DNA of 64,000 nt, taken from assembly GCA_003118195.1 (NCBI GenBank), contig BEXV01000119.1, positions 145,256 to 209,255 of the forward strand, read 5' to 3'. Positions 35,433 to 45,708 of this stretch are shown piece by piece. Below the pieces are notes generated by a model, which made no database searches, was not told the DNA's origin, and saw only the letters and a program-made list of their open reading frames with translations. Each line of letters begins with the position of its first letter. Position 1 is the first letter of the stretch. Made by a program: the position numbers and the translations under genes. Origin of the DNA: Hemicentrotus pulcherrimus (Eukaryota > Echinodermata > Echinoidea > Camarodonta > Strongylocentrotidae).

Positions 35433-35706
35433 TTCATTTCATTTCATTTATTCTCTCAGCCTAAACGGCTGTCTTTCAGAAAGTCTCTGTTAACTGCATA
35501 AAAGATATACAAATTATATCACAAACAAAAATCAGTAACAAAAAAACAAAAACATAAACATAAGCAAAATAAACAAATCAAACAAAACAAAGGAAAACAT
35601 AATTGGCGTGGGAATCTATGAAGAACTATGAGAAGAAAAAAACAAAACATGAATTATTATAACGTACAAAATACAAATTAACAATAATGAATAAAAAGTA
35701 GATAAT

Positions 35707-35707
35707 N
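35707..35707. other. Undetermined base at duplication boundary
   Basis: A single N lies exactly where the second copy of the duplication begins, which suggests an assembly join. Confidence 0.9.
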
Positions 35708-36186
35708 AGAAACATCATCTTTTTACCAAACAAAATCATCGCTTCTTTATCTTTTAATGTTTATTTAAAGAGAACCCTGTTTCCACATTGAGGTCATGAT
35801 AATAAACATTCATCATCAAAGCCAAAGAATTCCAAGGTGCATTTATATGATGCAGAAAATATGGAGTTGATTTGGGATGTTAGATGTAGACATCAAACAA
35901 TATTCAAAAGGTCAACATGTATATTTGATAGAGGAGCGTAACTCAAATTATTATAGATATCTCTAAACTTATTTTACTTGATGGTCAAGGAGCCTAGGAT
36001 GACTGAAAAGTTTTCCATGAATCTTCAGAACCTGCCCTCCATTCGAATAACAGTTCAATTCTACTCATTTCAATGCATTTATTCTTACATTTTAAAACAA
36101 TATGAACACAAGGGCAAAAATAGTACATCCAACAACAGAAAATCACAAAATCATAATGGTGGGATACCCTTAAAAGCAAACTGCTT
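35708..36186 (+). repeat. Direct duplication, second copy
   Basis: It matches 34,959-35,432 over its length with substitutions and small indels. It begins right after the N at 35,707. Confidence 0.85.
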
Positions 36187-36657
36187 GTGGGCAGGGTCCC
36201 AGTTTCACAACATGATAGTTAGCAATATTCCACAGGATCAAAGTATATTTAACAAATTATGATACGGTACACTGATACATAAAATCAAGATGTACAGCAT
36301 TTGCACATTAATCACATGAAGAACACAGGCTCACTAGACACACACACCCACACACACACAATTTGTTGATCATAATAAAAAACAATACAGTTCATATGGT
36401 ACACCAAAGTCAAGGCTATCACTTTAGTGATTCATTATTTCCCCTGATGTTTGTACAGTTTTAATCAATGTTTATGAGAGCAGGATAACCAATTATGGTT
36501 TTAGGCAGAAAAGAAAATGTTTGTTGCTACAGGAACTTGTTTGTCAGAGAGGATACAAAATTCTAACATATCAACACAAAGTCTAATAGCTCGTTCAGAC
36601 TTTAAAACAAATTATACTGAAACTTGTATAAAGAAACATTGTCTATTAAAAGAATCA

Positions 36658-36659
<2 letters not shown>

Positions 36660-36688
<29 letters not shown>
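36660..36688. repeat. (TA)n microsatellite
   Basis: About 29 bp of alternating ta. Confidence 0.95.
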
Positions 36689-36690
<2 letters not shown>

Positions 36691-37298
36691 TGCGAGAATT
36701 CTCAACTCTGACATGACAACGGGTGTTCCAGAATATGTAAGCGTGAAGAAAATGGTCTAGGAACGTGAGACGTAGCTGTACTTTACAAGTTTATTGCGAT
36801 ATATTTATATATATACAAATGGAAGAGGCTTAAATTACAACATCATTTAAAGAAAGTAGTATCCAAGAGGTTAGTTGACATGACAGCTGGCCAATCATCA
36901 ATGCGCACTCATGATAAGCCCCACCCAGTTATCCGGATTTTAATACCAGAGAAAGGCCTTAAATCTTGAGCAAATTTTATTCAAAGTGATTCCAAAGACA
37001 TTCGAAAGTCATTCATTTCACCATTTGTTTCATTATTTGACATTTCCTTGTGTTCAGACTGGAAAAAATATTCTGACTAATCGATAGTGATACATTGAAA
37101 GCTGTCTACAAAGACCACCCACAGGAGACAAGAAAAGTGGTCTCATATGGGCAGGTGGTCTTTATGTACAGGCTCCTTTAGTACATGTTTCAATGAGAAA
37201 CAATTTTCAAGGGAACGAAAGGATGTGGTCTTTGTAGACAGGTGGTCACTAAAACTAAAGCAGGTTTGAATGTACAACAAATCCTGGTTGGCTAAATA

Positions 37299-37397
37299 GG
37301 GGGAGAGGGGGAGGGGAAGGGTGGAGAAAGGGGGGAGGGTAAATCACATGTCATGGGAGGGGAAGGGTGGAGGGGGGGGGGTAAATCACATGTCATT
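37299..37397 (+). repeat. G-rich direct repeat with quadruplex potential
   Basis: Two adjacent copies start gggaggggaagggtggag and end ggtaaatcacatgtcat. Each has at least four runs of three or more G on the sense strand. Confidence 0.8.
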
Positions 37398-40300
37398 AGG
37401 ATAGATCACAATTTTCTAACGGATCAACATAATTAAAATCTGAATATATTTTGGGATGGACCGCATTGTTTTTAACTGGAAGTGAAAATAAGGAATATTT
37501 GAAATTGAGTAATGTAGCACAGAGATCTGTGGTAATTCAAAGCAACTTTATCTTTATAACTGTCACATCCATCAAAAGGTGAAGGGTTTAAATCAATATT
37601 CTCTGCTCGTTTCCGTTTATCATCTAATGGCAAAAGTGGCTGTCAAATAAATATAATTTGGACACATTTTTTCACATCAATCAACTCGATCCAAAGTTCT
37701 GGATTTGATGAAAAATTATTTTTCCTTTATTGTCTAAGACCAAACAATAATTAATCCTTCAAATATCCCTGAGAAATGTTCAGGGTTTCCTGTTCTAGCC
37801 AACCAAATATATTTTCCCCTCTTTCTTTGATTCAATATTTCCCCTTTGGGCATTTCAATTATTTTCATTTTAGATTTCAGCATTGTGGAAAGAGCTATCC
37901 TGTAAAAAACAGTAAATACTTTTGAATACAGTAACATTTTCATATCAATGAATACAAGACACACTACATACATGTAACCCAAGATTTTTATTGGCAGCTA
38001 AGAATTGCTCCAGAAATCAACATTAAACTCATGATTACTGTAAAATGCAAATTTGTCTGAAAGAGGGTTTTACCTTTTAGTGTGTCCATAATATGAAAAA
38101 GTAAGGGAATATATCTCAACGCTTTACATTACCTTTAACATCCTTTGTTGATGTATAATGGTTGGCATCCTGACATGTTACTGACAATGACTAATAGTCT
38201 GTCATATTAAAAACAAGTGCGCATCGGCTCAGGTTCGCTGCAAGATCAGCTGACCCTGCTAATCTGACCCATCCAACATTCACCATTCATTTGTAATTCA
38301 GGAAAGTGGGACAGATTTAGGAAAACTTGCATGATTGAAGTTCCTCCCGTAATTGTCATGTTGCTTTATCAATGCCGTCTTCGTTGCTAAAATTAGGTCC
38401 TAGTGCCTGAAGGGTTATAATACTTTATCATGCAGTTCAAAGTAACATTTAATTTCTTCCATTCTTTTTGTCAAACCAATGACATAAGTAACGTTTACAG
38501 CATCAACAGATTTAAGGAAGAAGGTATACATCTTTAAAGCATAAGGTTGTGTCAGATTCACAATACAATAAAGAATAAGGATAACCATGAGCCCCTTTAG
38601 TCCCTTTTAAGCTGTTCTTTTTTGAGTTAATGAGGTGAAAAGTTTAAGACTCCCAGAGGTCTACCAGAAGATGTGTCAGTTAGAATGGTACTTCATTGCT
38701 TCATAAAAGGTGGTTGAAATTCCTCCCAAAAATCGAGGGTGATAATTAGAACAAAATATATATGTTACCCAGTATACAGTCAACTTCAGGCTTCTGAAAA
38801 AATATCAACCATTGCAGTAATTTCTTGCTACTGATCAACACATGGTTGTATAGCTGACCTACAGTTTCTCAATACAATACAAGAGAGAAGGACTTATGGA
38901 AAGTCACATCTCACATCAAACTCTAATGTTTGCAGGTCTAAATGTCACATGTTTTCCAGAGGTCCTCAAAAAGGTCATCCTGGATGCGTCTAGGTCTAGG
39001 TTTGAGAGGAGATTGCATATACTTGTCTCCAGAATTGTCAGGTGCCCTAAGGACACATTGTTATTTAGGGATTCAAAATATGGCACCATTCTCACTAATT
39101 TCTCAGACAATAATAGAGCAGGCCTTTTTATGCAGTCTGAAGTGTGAGCCTAGGTCAATTGGTTCATAGAAAATTCAAGTTGATTAAAACCTCTGAAGAC
39201 CCATTGCGTTTTCGTCATTGAAGCATTTTGTGATGGCATTAATTTTTATATCAAAGAATACCCTTTACCTTTTTATCATACTGATTTGCTTCATATCATA
39301 TTTTAATTTTTTTTTTAAATCGCATTAACATACAAGAGATATTTGAGATAATGTATTGTTTTCTCATAATGCCAGACCAGTGCTCTACATTGTTACACAA
39401 ATCCTATATCACATTTGCAAGATCATTGATCAAAATAAGTCATCGTTTCTAATTGCAATTAAGAAGTTCCCATTTAGAGTCTGAACGTTAAGCCTATGGA
39501 GCGATGACAAATATCTTCATTGGGTCTTATGACCCGAATGACATTAATGCAATCTCAGTATGTGGAAACCACACCTTGATGTATCCTCTGCGTCCGACCC
39601 GCTCTCTCCCCGCTCTCTCCCCGCTCTCTCCCCTCCGTCTTGCGCGTCAAACTTCCGAGCTTCCCTATTAGGTTGTTTGTTTACCGTTGCCAAGACCCGT
39701 TGCCGGGGTCATATAGGCCTTGAGGTCCATTCTGCCAACTCACCCCACTGTCTTGGGGATAATTGTCTTTTTTGCCGAATCAGAGCTCGAGGCAGACTCT
39801 GCTTCCCTCGTGGTTCAGATAGAATAATTAAGGACTGCATCTAACCCATCAGGGTGATGCAAACAAGACTCGATTTGAGGCAGATCAATAAACAAGTTTG
39901 TGTTTCATGGTCACATTGAATCAAATTTGTAAACTGATATAATTCTTGATGGATAGTCACACAATTTAGATGAAGGTATTTTAATTAGGTGAGATGTTGA
40001 GGAAATTGTTTTTAATCTCATCTCTTGGCATTGTATCACTGTTGTGTAATAATTCAGATTGATAACAAAATTCTGTGTTCAAATAATGTATTTTTAAGTT
40101 ACTAAATGACTTTCCATGAATATCAACATGTAGCATGATTTGAAGGCTCGATATGTATGTACTTGAGAATGGCATTCATAAGACTTTGAGAGATTTAAAC
40201 AAAAATATGGATCATATTGTATAGAAAGTTAGATTGTTTCACATTGGTTGGAATGTTATACAGGATATAGTGGCATAAAATTGAATTAATATGCAGTGAA

Positions 40301-40570
40301 TTTACTTTACAATAGCTAAGTGAGGTGTTTTCAAAACATGTGCATTAAATATGAATAGATGAATCCAGCTGTGAGGATGTCACAGATTTAGCATGAACGC
40401 ACAAGTCATGTTTGGAAACGAAATTTGAACTTGGCAAAAAAATATATGGAACTTTCTTGAAGCATGAAACAAGTGGAGAATTCCAGCCTCTCAATTCCGG
40501 CAGCAATTAATCTAGTTGCTGGCCTGGAACCAAGCCTCACTATTTGTTTTATCTGTGTTCTCCTCCGCAG

Positions 40571-40658
40571 GCAAGTCGAGCGCTACCAGAGGAAGGGTCG
40601 TGACCCTGATAGGGAGAGTCGTCACCACCGCTACAGGGAACCACCCGACAATTCGAGG
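40571..40658 (+). CDS. Cav2: Cav2 C-tail exon: Arg/His-rich linker
   Basis: This 88-nt exon (1 nt plus 29 codons) reads QVERYQRKGRDPDRESRHHR, then YREPPDNSR. The acceptor is tctcctccgcag and the donor gtgagt, both strong. The leading G completes a Lys codon from 33,657-33,907, and the exon ends in phase 0. A basic RHH-type stretch of this kind precedes the acidic DTGL-type segment in vertebrate Cav2.1, and the same order holds here, with the acidic exon at 45,451. It is probably disordered, with several candidate basophilic kinase sites. Confidence 0.88.
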
Positions 40659-40804
40659 GTGAGTCCGTCAAATCTCTCTTCATTTCTTGTAACCACTGCG
40701 GCATTCCGATCCCCTCTTTAACTCCAAACCTAGAGTGACAGAAGAAAAAAGAATATTAGAAATCTCCGGTTTCTCTCTTTTTTTCCTTCTTTGAATGTGG
40801 TTAG

Positions 40805-40873
40805 GGTGTCAAGATGAAGGTTATGGAAGTAGATAATGCGTTAAGAGGTGAGTTAAACCAAATGAGCTCACAG
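40805..40873 (+). CDS. Cav2: Candidate cassette exon with repeated donor sites
   Basis: A strong pyrimidine tract ending tgaatgtggttag is followed by an open frame reading GVKMKVMEVDNALRGELNQM, then SSQ. Donor-like sites occur at 40,848 (gtgagt) and at 40,874, 40,887 and 40,900 (each gtgagc). Exon lengths would be 43, 69, 82 or 95 nt. Only the 69-nt form is phase 0/0 and keeps the frame between the exons at 40,571 and 45,314. The product is Met/Val/Glu-rich and may be helical. It is unrecognised from other Cav2. Splicing at the other donors would shift frame and probably give premature stops. Confidence 0.5.
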
Positions 40874-41280
40874 GTGAGCTCCCAAGGTGAGCTCCCAAGG
40901 TGAGCTCAAGACATTCCTTCTCATCGGGCTGTGTCAATGTTAGAGGGAGAAAACCTTGAGGAGAGCCTGGTGGTCTTCATTTTTACCCTCCCAAACATGA
41001 AAGTGCATTCTGTAATGCATATTCTTATTTTAAAAAGTGTAGGTGAATGGCAACTGCAAGCAACAAAGGTACTATGTGCATTCACTGCTGAGCTCTGTAT
41101 TAACAGATACAGAAAAAGCATATTAAAACTACTTTTTTTTAAAAACAGCAGATTACTACTTCATATCTGAACAAGGTTTACCAGTCATGTTAATAATTCC
41201 TGTTTTTTGTATTTTTGTACGTGCAAGACAAGTTGCTAAGCTGAATCTGCCAAGAAGTAACACAATATCTTAATGCAATT
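40874..41280 (+). other. Intron start with tandem donor-like repeats
   Basis: It begins with three ggtgagctc copies spaced 13 bp apart. The rest to about 41,280 is AT-rich without other features. Confidence 0.6.
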
Positions 41281-41299
41281 TACAATTTATTTCCTGATC

Positions 41300-41303
<4 letters not shown>

Positions 41304-41339
<36 letters not shown>

Positions 41340-41612
41340 AGTGGTACATACATGTAACCGCATCACTTTAGGGTAATATATTGTAACTGCGTATCATCAT
41401 GTGTATCTCTTACGTTTTGCCCTTCCCTACAGTGCTCTCTCTCTCTCTCTCTCTCTCTAGAATTTTACTTTCCATTTTTATCTCTTATTGTCTTCCATTT
41501 CCACTCTCTTTACTTTTTTTCCTCTCTCCCAACTAGTGACAATGTACATATAGATACCATTACATTTGTCCCTTTGTCTCTCTATAAGTCTATCTCTCTG
41601 TCTGACCCCCAC

Positions 41613-41645
<33 letters not shown>

Positions 41646-42060
41646 CTACTTGTTGTGATGTGTTTCCCACTGTGTCACAGCTGACAGCTGACCTAGTTCT
41701 CCATCAGCTCTATAAATGGGACCTATGTGTGTTACCTTTACCCCTGATCATATGGTTAGGTCATTCCCTTTCTCTCCCTCCATCTCTAAACAACCAGAAT
41801 TCGCAAGACGGGAATATCAAAGCTGATCAAACGATCACCTCATGAATTATCATTATCAGTCAGACTTCTCCCCTCCTTCCCCCCCCAAAAAAAAAGTCCC
41901 TCTATCTCTTCGCACTCCCCTCTCTTCCCCCCTTCTCTCTCTCTCTCTTTCTCTCTCTCTTCTTTTTCCCCTCCTACCAGCTTGCTCTCTTTCTCTCTTA
42001 CTATATCTCTGTCATTACCCTACCTTTTTTTGTTATCTCTCTCTCACAAGAAACACACAC
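41304..42060 (+). repeat. Cluster of CT microsatellites / pyrimidine-rich zone
   Basis: Three pure (ct)n blocks of about 23-35 bp and a longer mixed c/t tract, all pyrimidine-rich on the sense strand, lie within 760 bp. Confidence 0.9.
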
Positions 42061-45000
42061 CCCACCCAGACTATGATCACATATCAAAAATTGAGAAACG
42101 TTGATTATATGACAGTGCCCTGTTCACACTCTGGACATGCCGAAGACTGCTTGTTACTTCATTGTGAATTTAAACACTTTCTTATAGTGTTGACTATGCA
42201 TACAAATTGTGTTCATGCCTCTCTTAATAATCTACCACAGTGTGGATCTTGAACATATTTTACTTTAGGCAGGTACTGAACTGTACTAATGAAACACACT
42301 TTTTTTCAAATCATTAATTCTGTTAATGAATGATCTAATTCCAATAGGCTTTAATACAGGATCCACCCTTTTCTCAAATATAGGTGAAATACCTTGAATG
42401 AATACATGGACATTAGCACCAGGCAAATATTGAAGTGCTCCTAACCAAATTGATAAGACAGTTTTAAATGAAAATCATGAAAGGGTAAAGTGCAATTTCT
42501 CCCATCAGTTTGGAACACCACCTTCACCTAGTGAGGTCTGCGGTAGCTTTGTCATAGAATTCTTTTTACTCCTGAAGAAATGTTTTCTTTCCACAAAATT
42601 GTAGCTCCATGCCCGGCTTTGAAATGCTTTAACCTCTTTACCAGGAGGTGGGTGACCGGTTACTTGTGAAAAAAAGATATATTTGTATCTCCACCAACAT
42701 TACCTTGTCATCATGCATTGCTTTGAGGTGCAGTAAACCTAGATCTTAATAGTATACTCCCACAAGTGAAATCTCAAAATAGAACTGATTCTTTCAACAG
42801 ATATCCCTTGTTAAGGGTGATCCAGCTACTCCTCAATGGTAAACTGTTAGAGATGTTTTGGTATTATAAAACCAAAGAAGGTTAAATACAATCTCTAAAT
42901 TATACATGAAGTATTCAAGTTGAGTGCTCGTTAATATGAAGGCTCATTAAATGTGACGATAATAATACTAATAATGACAATATTTGTTAAGTGCACAGCT
43001 TCATCTTGACAGATTATCAAGGCACCTACAAAATAAATCAATTCAAAACCTTTCAAAGTAAATAAACTTAAATGTATGAAGTCAATCAACCAAAGGTTGA
43101 ACTCTTAAGAAGATCATGTCAATATAAATCTAGAAAGAGAATAGTGTCTCCTGATTTTGCAGATTGATGCAACTACTACTAATGGTTGTTAGATACATGG
43201 AGACTAATGTATTACTAGTCACTGACAGGAACAGAGCGGATATTTCTTTGTAATATTGTATATAATCCAGGGTCCTGACACCTCCTATCGTGAATACTGG
43301 AAATGTCCCCTGGTGACAAACTTTTGGATGTTTACCTATCCTCAAACCCTTGCACTTGAATCCTATGTCACAGTGACAACCTAGTTGAGCTAGGGCACCA
43401 GAACTCTGATGATTCAATAGATCCATCCTTGTCAGAATGTTTGTGAGAGAGATAAAGAAACCCACGGTCATTGCTCTATGATAGGGTCAGTTCAGGACAC
43501 ATTGCTACATTTCTTATTAAACATGAATTTTCCTACACCAAGCCCTTCACCAGGGCTTTCAAAAGATGTTTCTTATGAACAGATGCTCCAACCTTTATTA
43601 TGGTTGAGAAGCATTGATCATATCTCCGATCTTAAAGAAAAACAAAACTGTCTTTAAATCGTTGATTGAAAATGCATGTATTACATCCATTTTATGGAAG
43701 AAAGCAGTCATTAATTTATATCCATATAATTTTGCAGTATAGATGGTGTGGTTTTGAAAACATCTCCAAGCTATGTAAAATGGCGTAATTATTACTGCTA
43801 TTCCAATGGTATCGATAAGCAGATATACATGTACATGAAACTTTTTCTTTGTGGAAAGAGCATTGTTACCCTTTAAAGACAGCATCAACAGCCCAAAGTA
43901 CTTTTGTCTCTCAGCACCTCCATTAAAAGATGAAGAATGTTTACAAAATCTTCTTCTTCCTTCCCTTTCTCTATCTTTTCAGTGGTTTGTTATGTCAATA
44001 AATTGCATCCTGACACTTTGATGTATATGTCTAATGATAAAAGTCATTTGTTTTGATTCCAGCCAAACTAGGAATTTGCAATGTTTATCCATTCCTGTCA
44101 TACTAACATTTGATATCCATTTCTTGAGGAAAATGGGTGATGTGACAAATGTTACGTCCAATCAACATTCACCAAAATGCTTCCTTTATTTGACATTGCG
44201 ACTCTTCACGTTCCTCAAGATATATCAGATTTGAGGTTTAGAGTCAGAAATGTTCTTGCTCTTTCCGCTTCTAGTCATTGTACCCACCCGCCACTTGATT
44301 ATTTGGCATCCCTATCAAACTTGAAAGTAGATATCATTTCCATATATACAAACATTCATGTTGTGTGAAAGTGTAAAACAAATTGCCGCAGATACAAAAG
44401 GGCAATTCAAATATTGTTGACAATTCACTGATCTCTTTTTTGATAGGCCCGTAAACATTTATTCTGCCTCTCTTGAAGTGACAGAAAGATGACAGAATGT
44501 TTGCAATAGCCAAAGAAATAGGAGCGTTTGATGGAAACGGTAGGGAGAAATCTGGGCCTAAAGCACTTGGGAGTTCAACCAAAGCGCTGAAATTGTATAT
44601 CTGTTTTGTTGCATGGGTGCCAATATGTCATTGAGGGTTGTGACATTGACTGGAGGGTGTGTACATTGTGTCACTGTTATTATGATTCCTGTGACAGGGG
44701 TTATACAAACAGATAATCTTAAATAGAAGAAGAAGAGATAGAGTTAGAATGAGATGAGGGGAGGAGCATCAAGCTTCCATCAAAATCACTCTTTTTACTT
44801 GTTTTTTAAAAGTTCAAAAGAGAGTGTAGTTTAATGTATGTTTATTTAAATTTTCATTTTCCTCTCATTAGAAACTTCATCCTTCTTCGTTCATTGTCCA
44901 CCTCGTCTTACTTCTATATATTTCTGAATTGTCATGGTAACAAAATATTTGATTGATATAAGTCAAGTATGTATATTTTACCTTTTTTTAAATTCAAGCT

Positions 45001-45117
45001 GAATTTACTTTTATCAAAGGTATGACAAAAGACCCACAAATCATGCATTAGTTAAAGTGATAACCTACATTAAATATTTCTAACTGCTTTTCTGTTCCAA
45101 AATACACTGTCTGACTG

Positions 45118-45118
<1 letters not shown>

Positions 45119-45151
<33 letters not shown>

Positions 45152-45187
45152 NNNNNNNNNNNNNNNNNNNNNNNNNNGGGGGGGGGG
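45119..45187. repeat. CT repeat, 26-base gap and G run
   Basis: A (ct)n tract is followed by Ns at 45,152-45,177 and a run of about ten G. The gap marks an unresolved simple repeat. The junction lies about 125 bp before the microexon. Confidence 0.9.
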
Positions 45188-45313
45188 TGGATAAGTGCAG
45201 GTATTATGAAATGAAATGATTTGTATGATTTTGTGTATTATTATGTAAGTGTAATTCAATGCTGTATTTACCAAACAATATTTTTTGTGTGTGTTTCACT
45301 GTTTATTATACAG

Positions 45314-45337
45314 GAACACACAATGCACGAAGTGAAT
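45314..45337 (+). CDS. Cav2: Candidate 24-nt microexon
   Basis: Acceptor ttcactgtttattatacag and a perfect donor gtaagt enclose 24 nt reading EHTMHEVN in phase 0. Both neighbours (40,571-40,658 or 40,805-40,873, and 45,451) join in phase 0, so the microexon can be included or skipped without frameshift. Microexons of this size are common in neuronal genes and usually nervous-system specific. The product adds two His and two acidic residues between the basic linker and the acidic exon. The following intron is only 113 nt, close to the minimum workable size. Confidence 0.6.
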
Positions 45338-45450
45338 GTAAGTCAGGTTAAATCATATTTGGGTGAAGCCATAAACCCTAAATTTTGGAATGCATTTCTA
45401 CTTTTAACTTGCATGCCTGTTTTTGGACCCATTCCCATTCTCCTAATCAG

Positions 45451-45708
45451 ACCCTCCCCTTGGACCCCTCTGAAGACCTTGTGGCCCCAGTTAGTGGGGA
45501 CACAGACCTGGGCCTGTTAGACTTGGGTCTGGACCTGAGTGACCAAGATGAGTTATTAATGACCCAGTCTACAAACATGACCAGTATCTATGGAGAATAT
45601 GACAATCAGTCATACGAATACGATGAGGAGGAGGAGGAGGAGGAGGAGGTCGATCTGGGTGTCGAGGGCACATCTGCTCTTGAAGAACAAGAATTTGAAG
45701 ATGATAAG
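45451..45708 (+). CDS. Cav2: Cav2 C-tail exon: acidic, Glu-repeat exon
   Basis: This 258-nt exon (86 codons, phase 0/0) reads TLPLDPSEDLVAPVSGDTDL, then GLLDLGLDLSDQDELLMTQS. It carries a Tyr-rich stretch and an uninterrupted Glu run encoded by gag repeats at 45,624-45,649. The acceptor is ctcctaatcag and the donor gtttgc. DTDLGL---LDLS resembles the acidic DTGLGTDLS region of vertebrate Cav2.1 tails. The gag repeat could vary in length between individuals. The following frame stops shortly after the donor at TGA 45,721, giving a possible read-through end. Confidence 0.85.

Larger units (their letters stand above)
33908..40570 (+). other. Intron with duplicated segment and dispersed repeats
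   Basis: This 6.7-kb intron contains two TTAACCC-ended repeats, a CA repeat and a roughly 475-bp direct duplication split by an N. It also has a TA repeat, a G-rich direct repeat at 37,299-37,397 and repeated agaccacc/gtggtct motifs at 37,110-37,260. A GC-rich patch lies at 39,585-39,835. No exon with usable splice sites was found. Confidence 0.65.
41281..45313 (+). other. Intron with dense CT tracts
   Basis: CT microsatellites lie at 41,304-41,338, 41,436-41,458 and 41,613-41,645. A pyrimidine-rich zone covers 41,860-42,060, and a CT run at 45,119-45,151 ends in a 26-base gap (45,152-45,177). A minus-strand open frame at 43,130-43,471 has no recognisable product. The remainder is AT-rich. 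Confidence 0.65.

Noticed and set aside
38940..39010. Acceptor-like site followed by a short Arg/Ser-rich frame
   Set aside because: The only nearby donor is gtctag, which is poor, and phase does not fit both neighbours.
43130..43471. 113-codon open frame on the minus strand
   Set aside because: No recognisable domain, no splice or promoter context, and codon composition like the surrounding AT-rich DNA. Probably chance.
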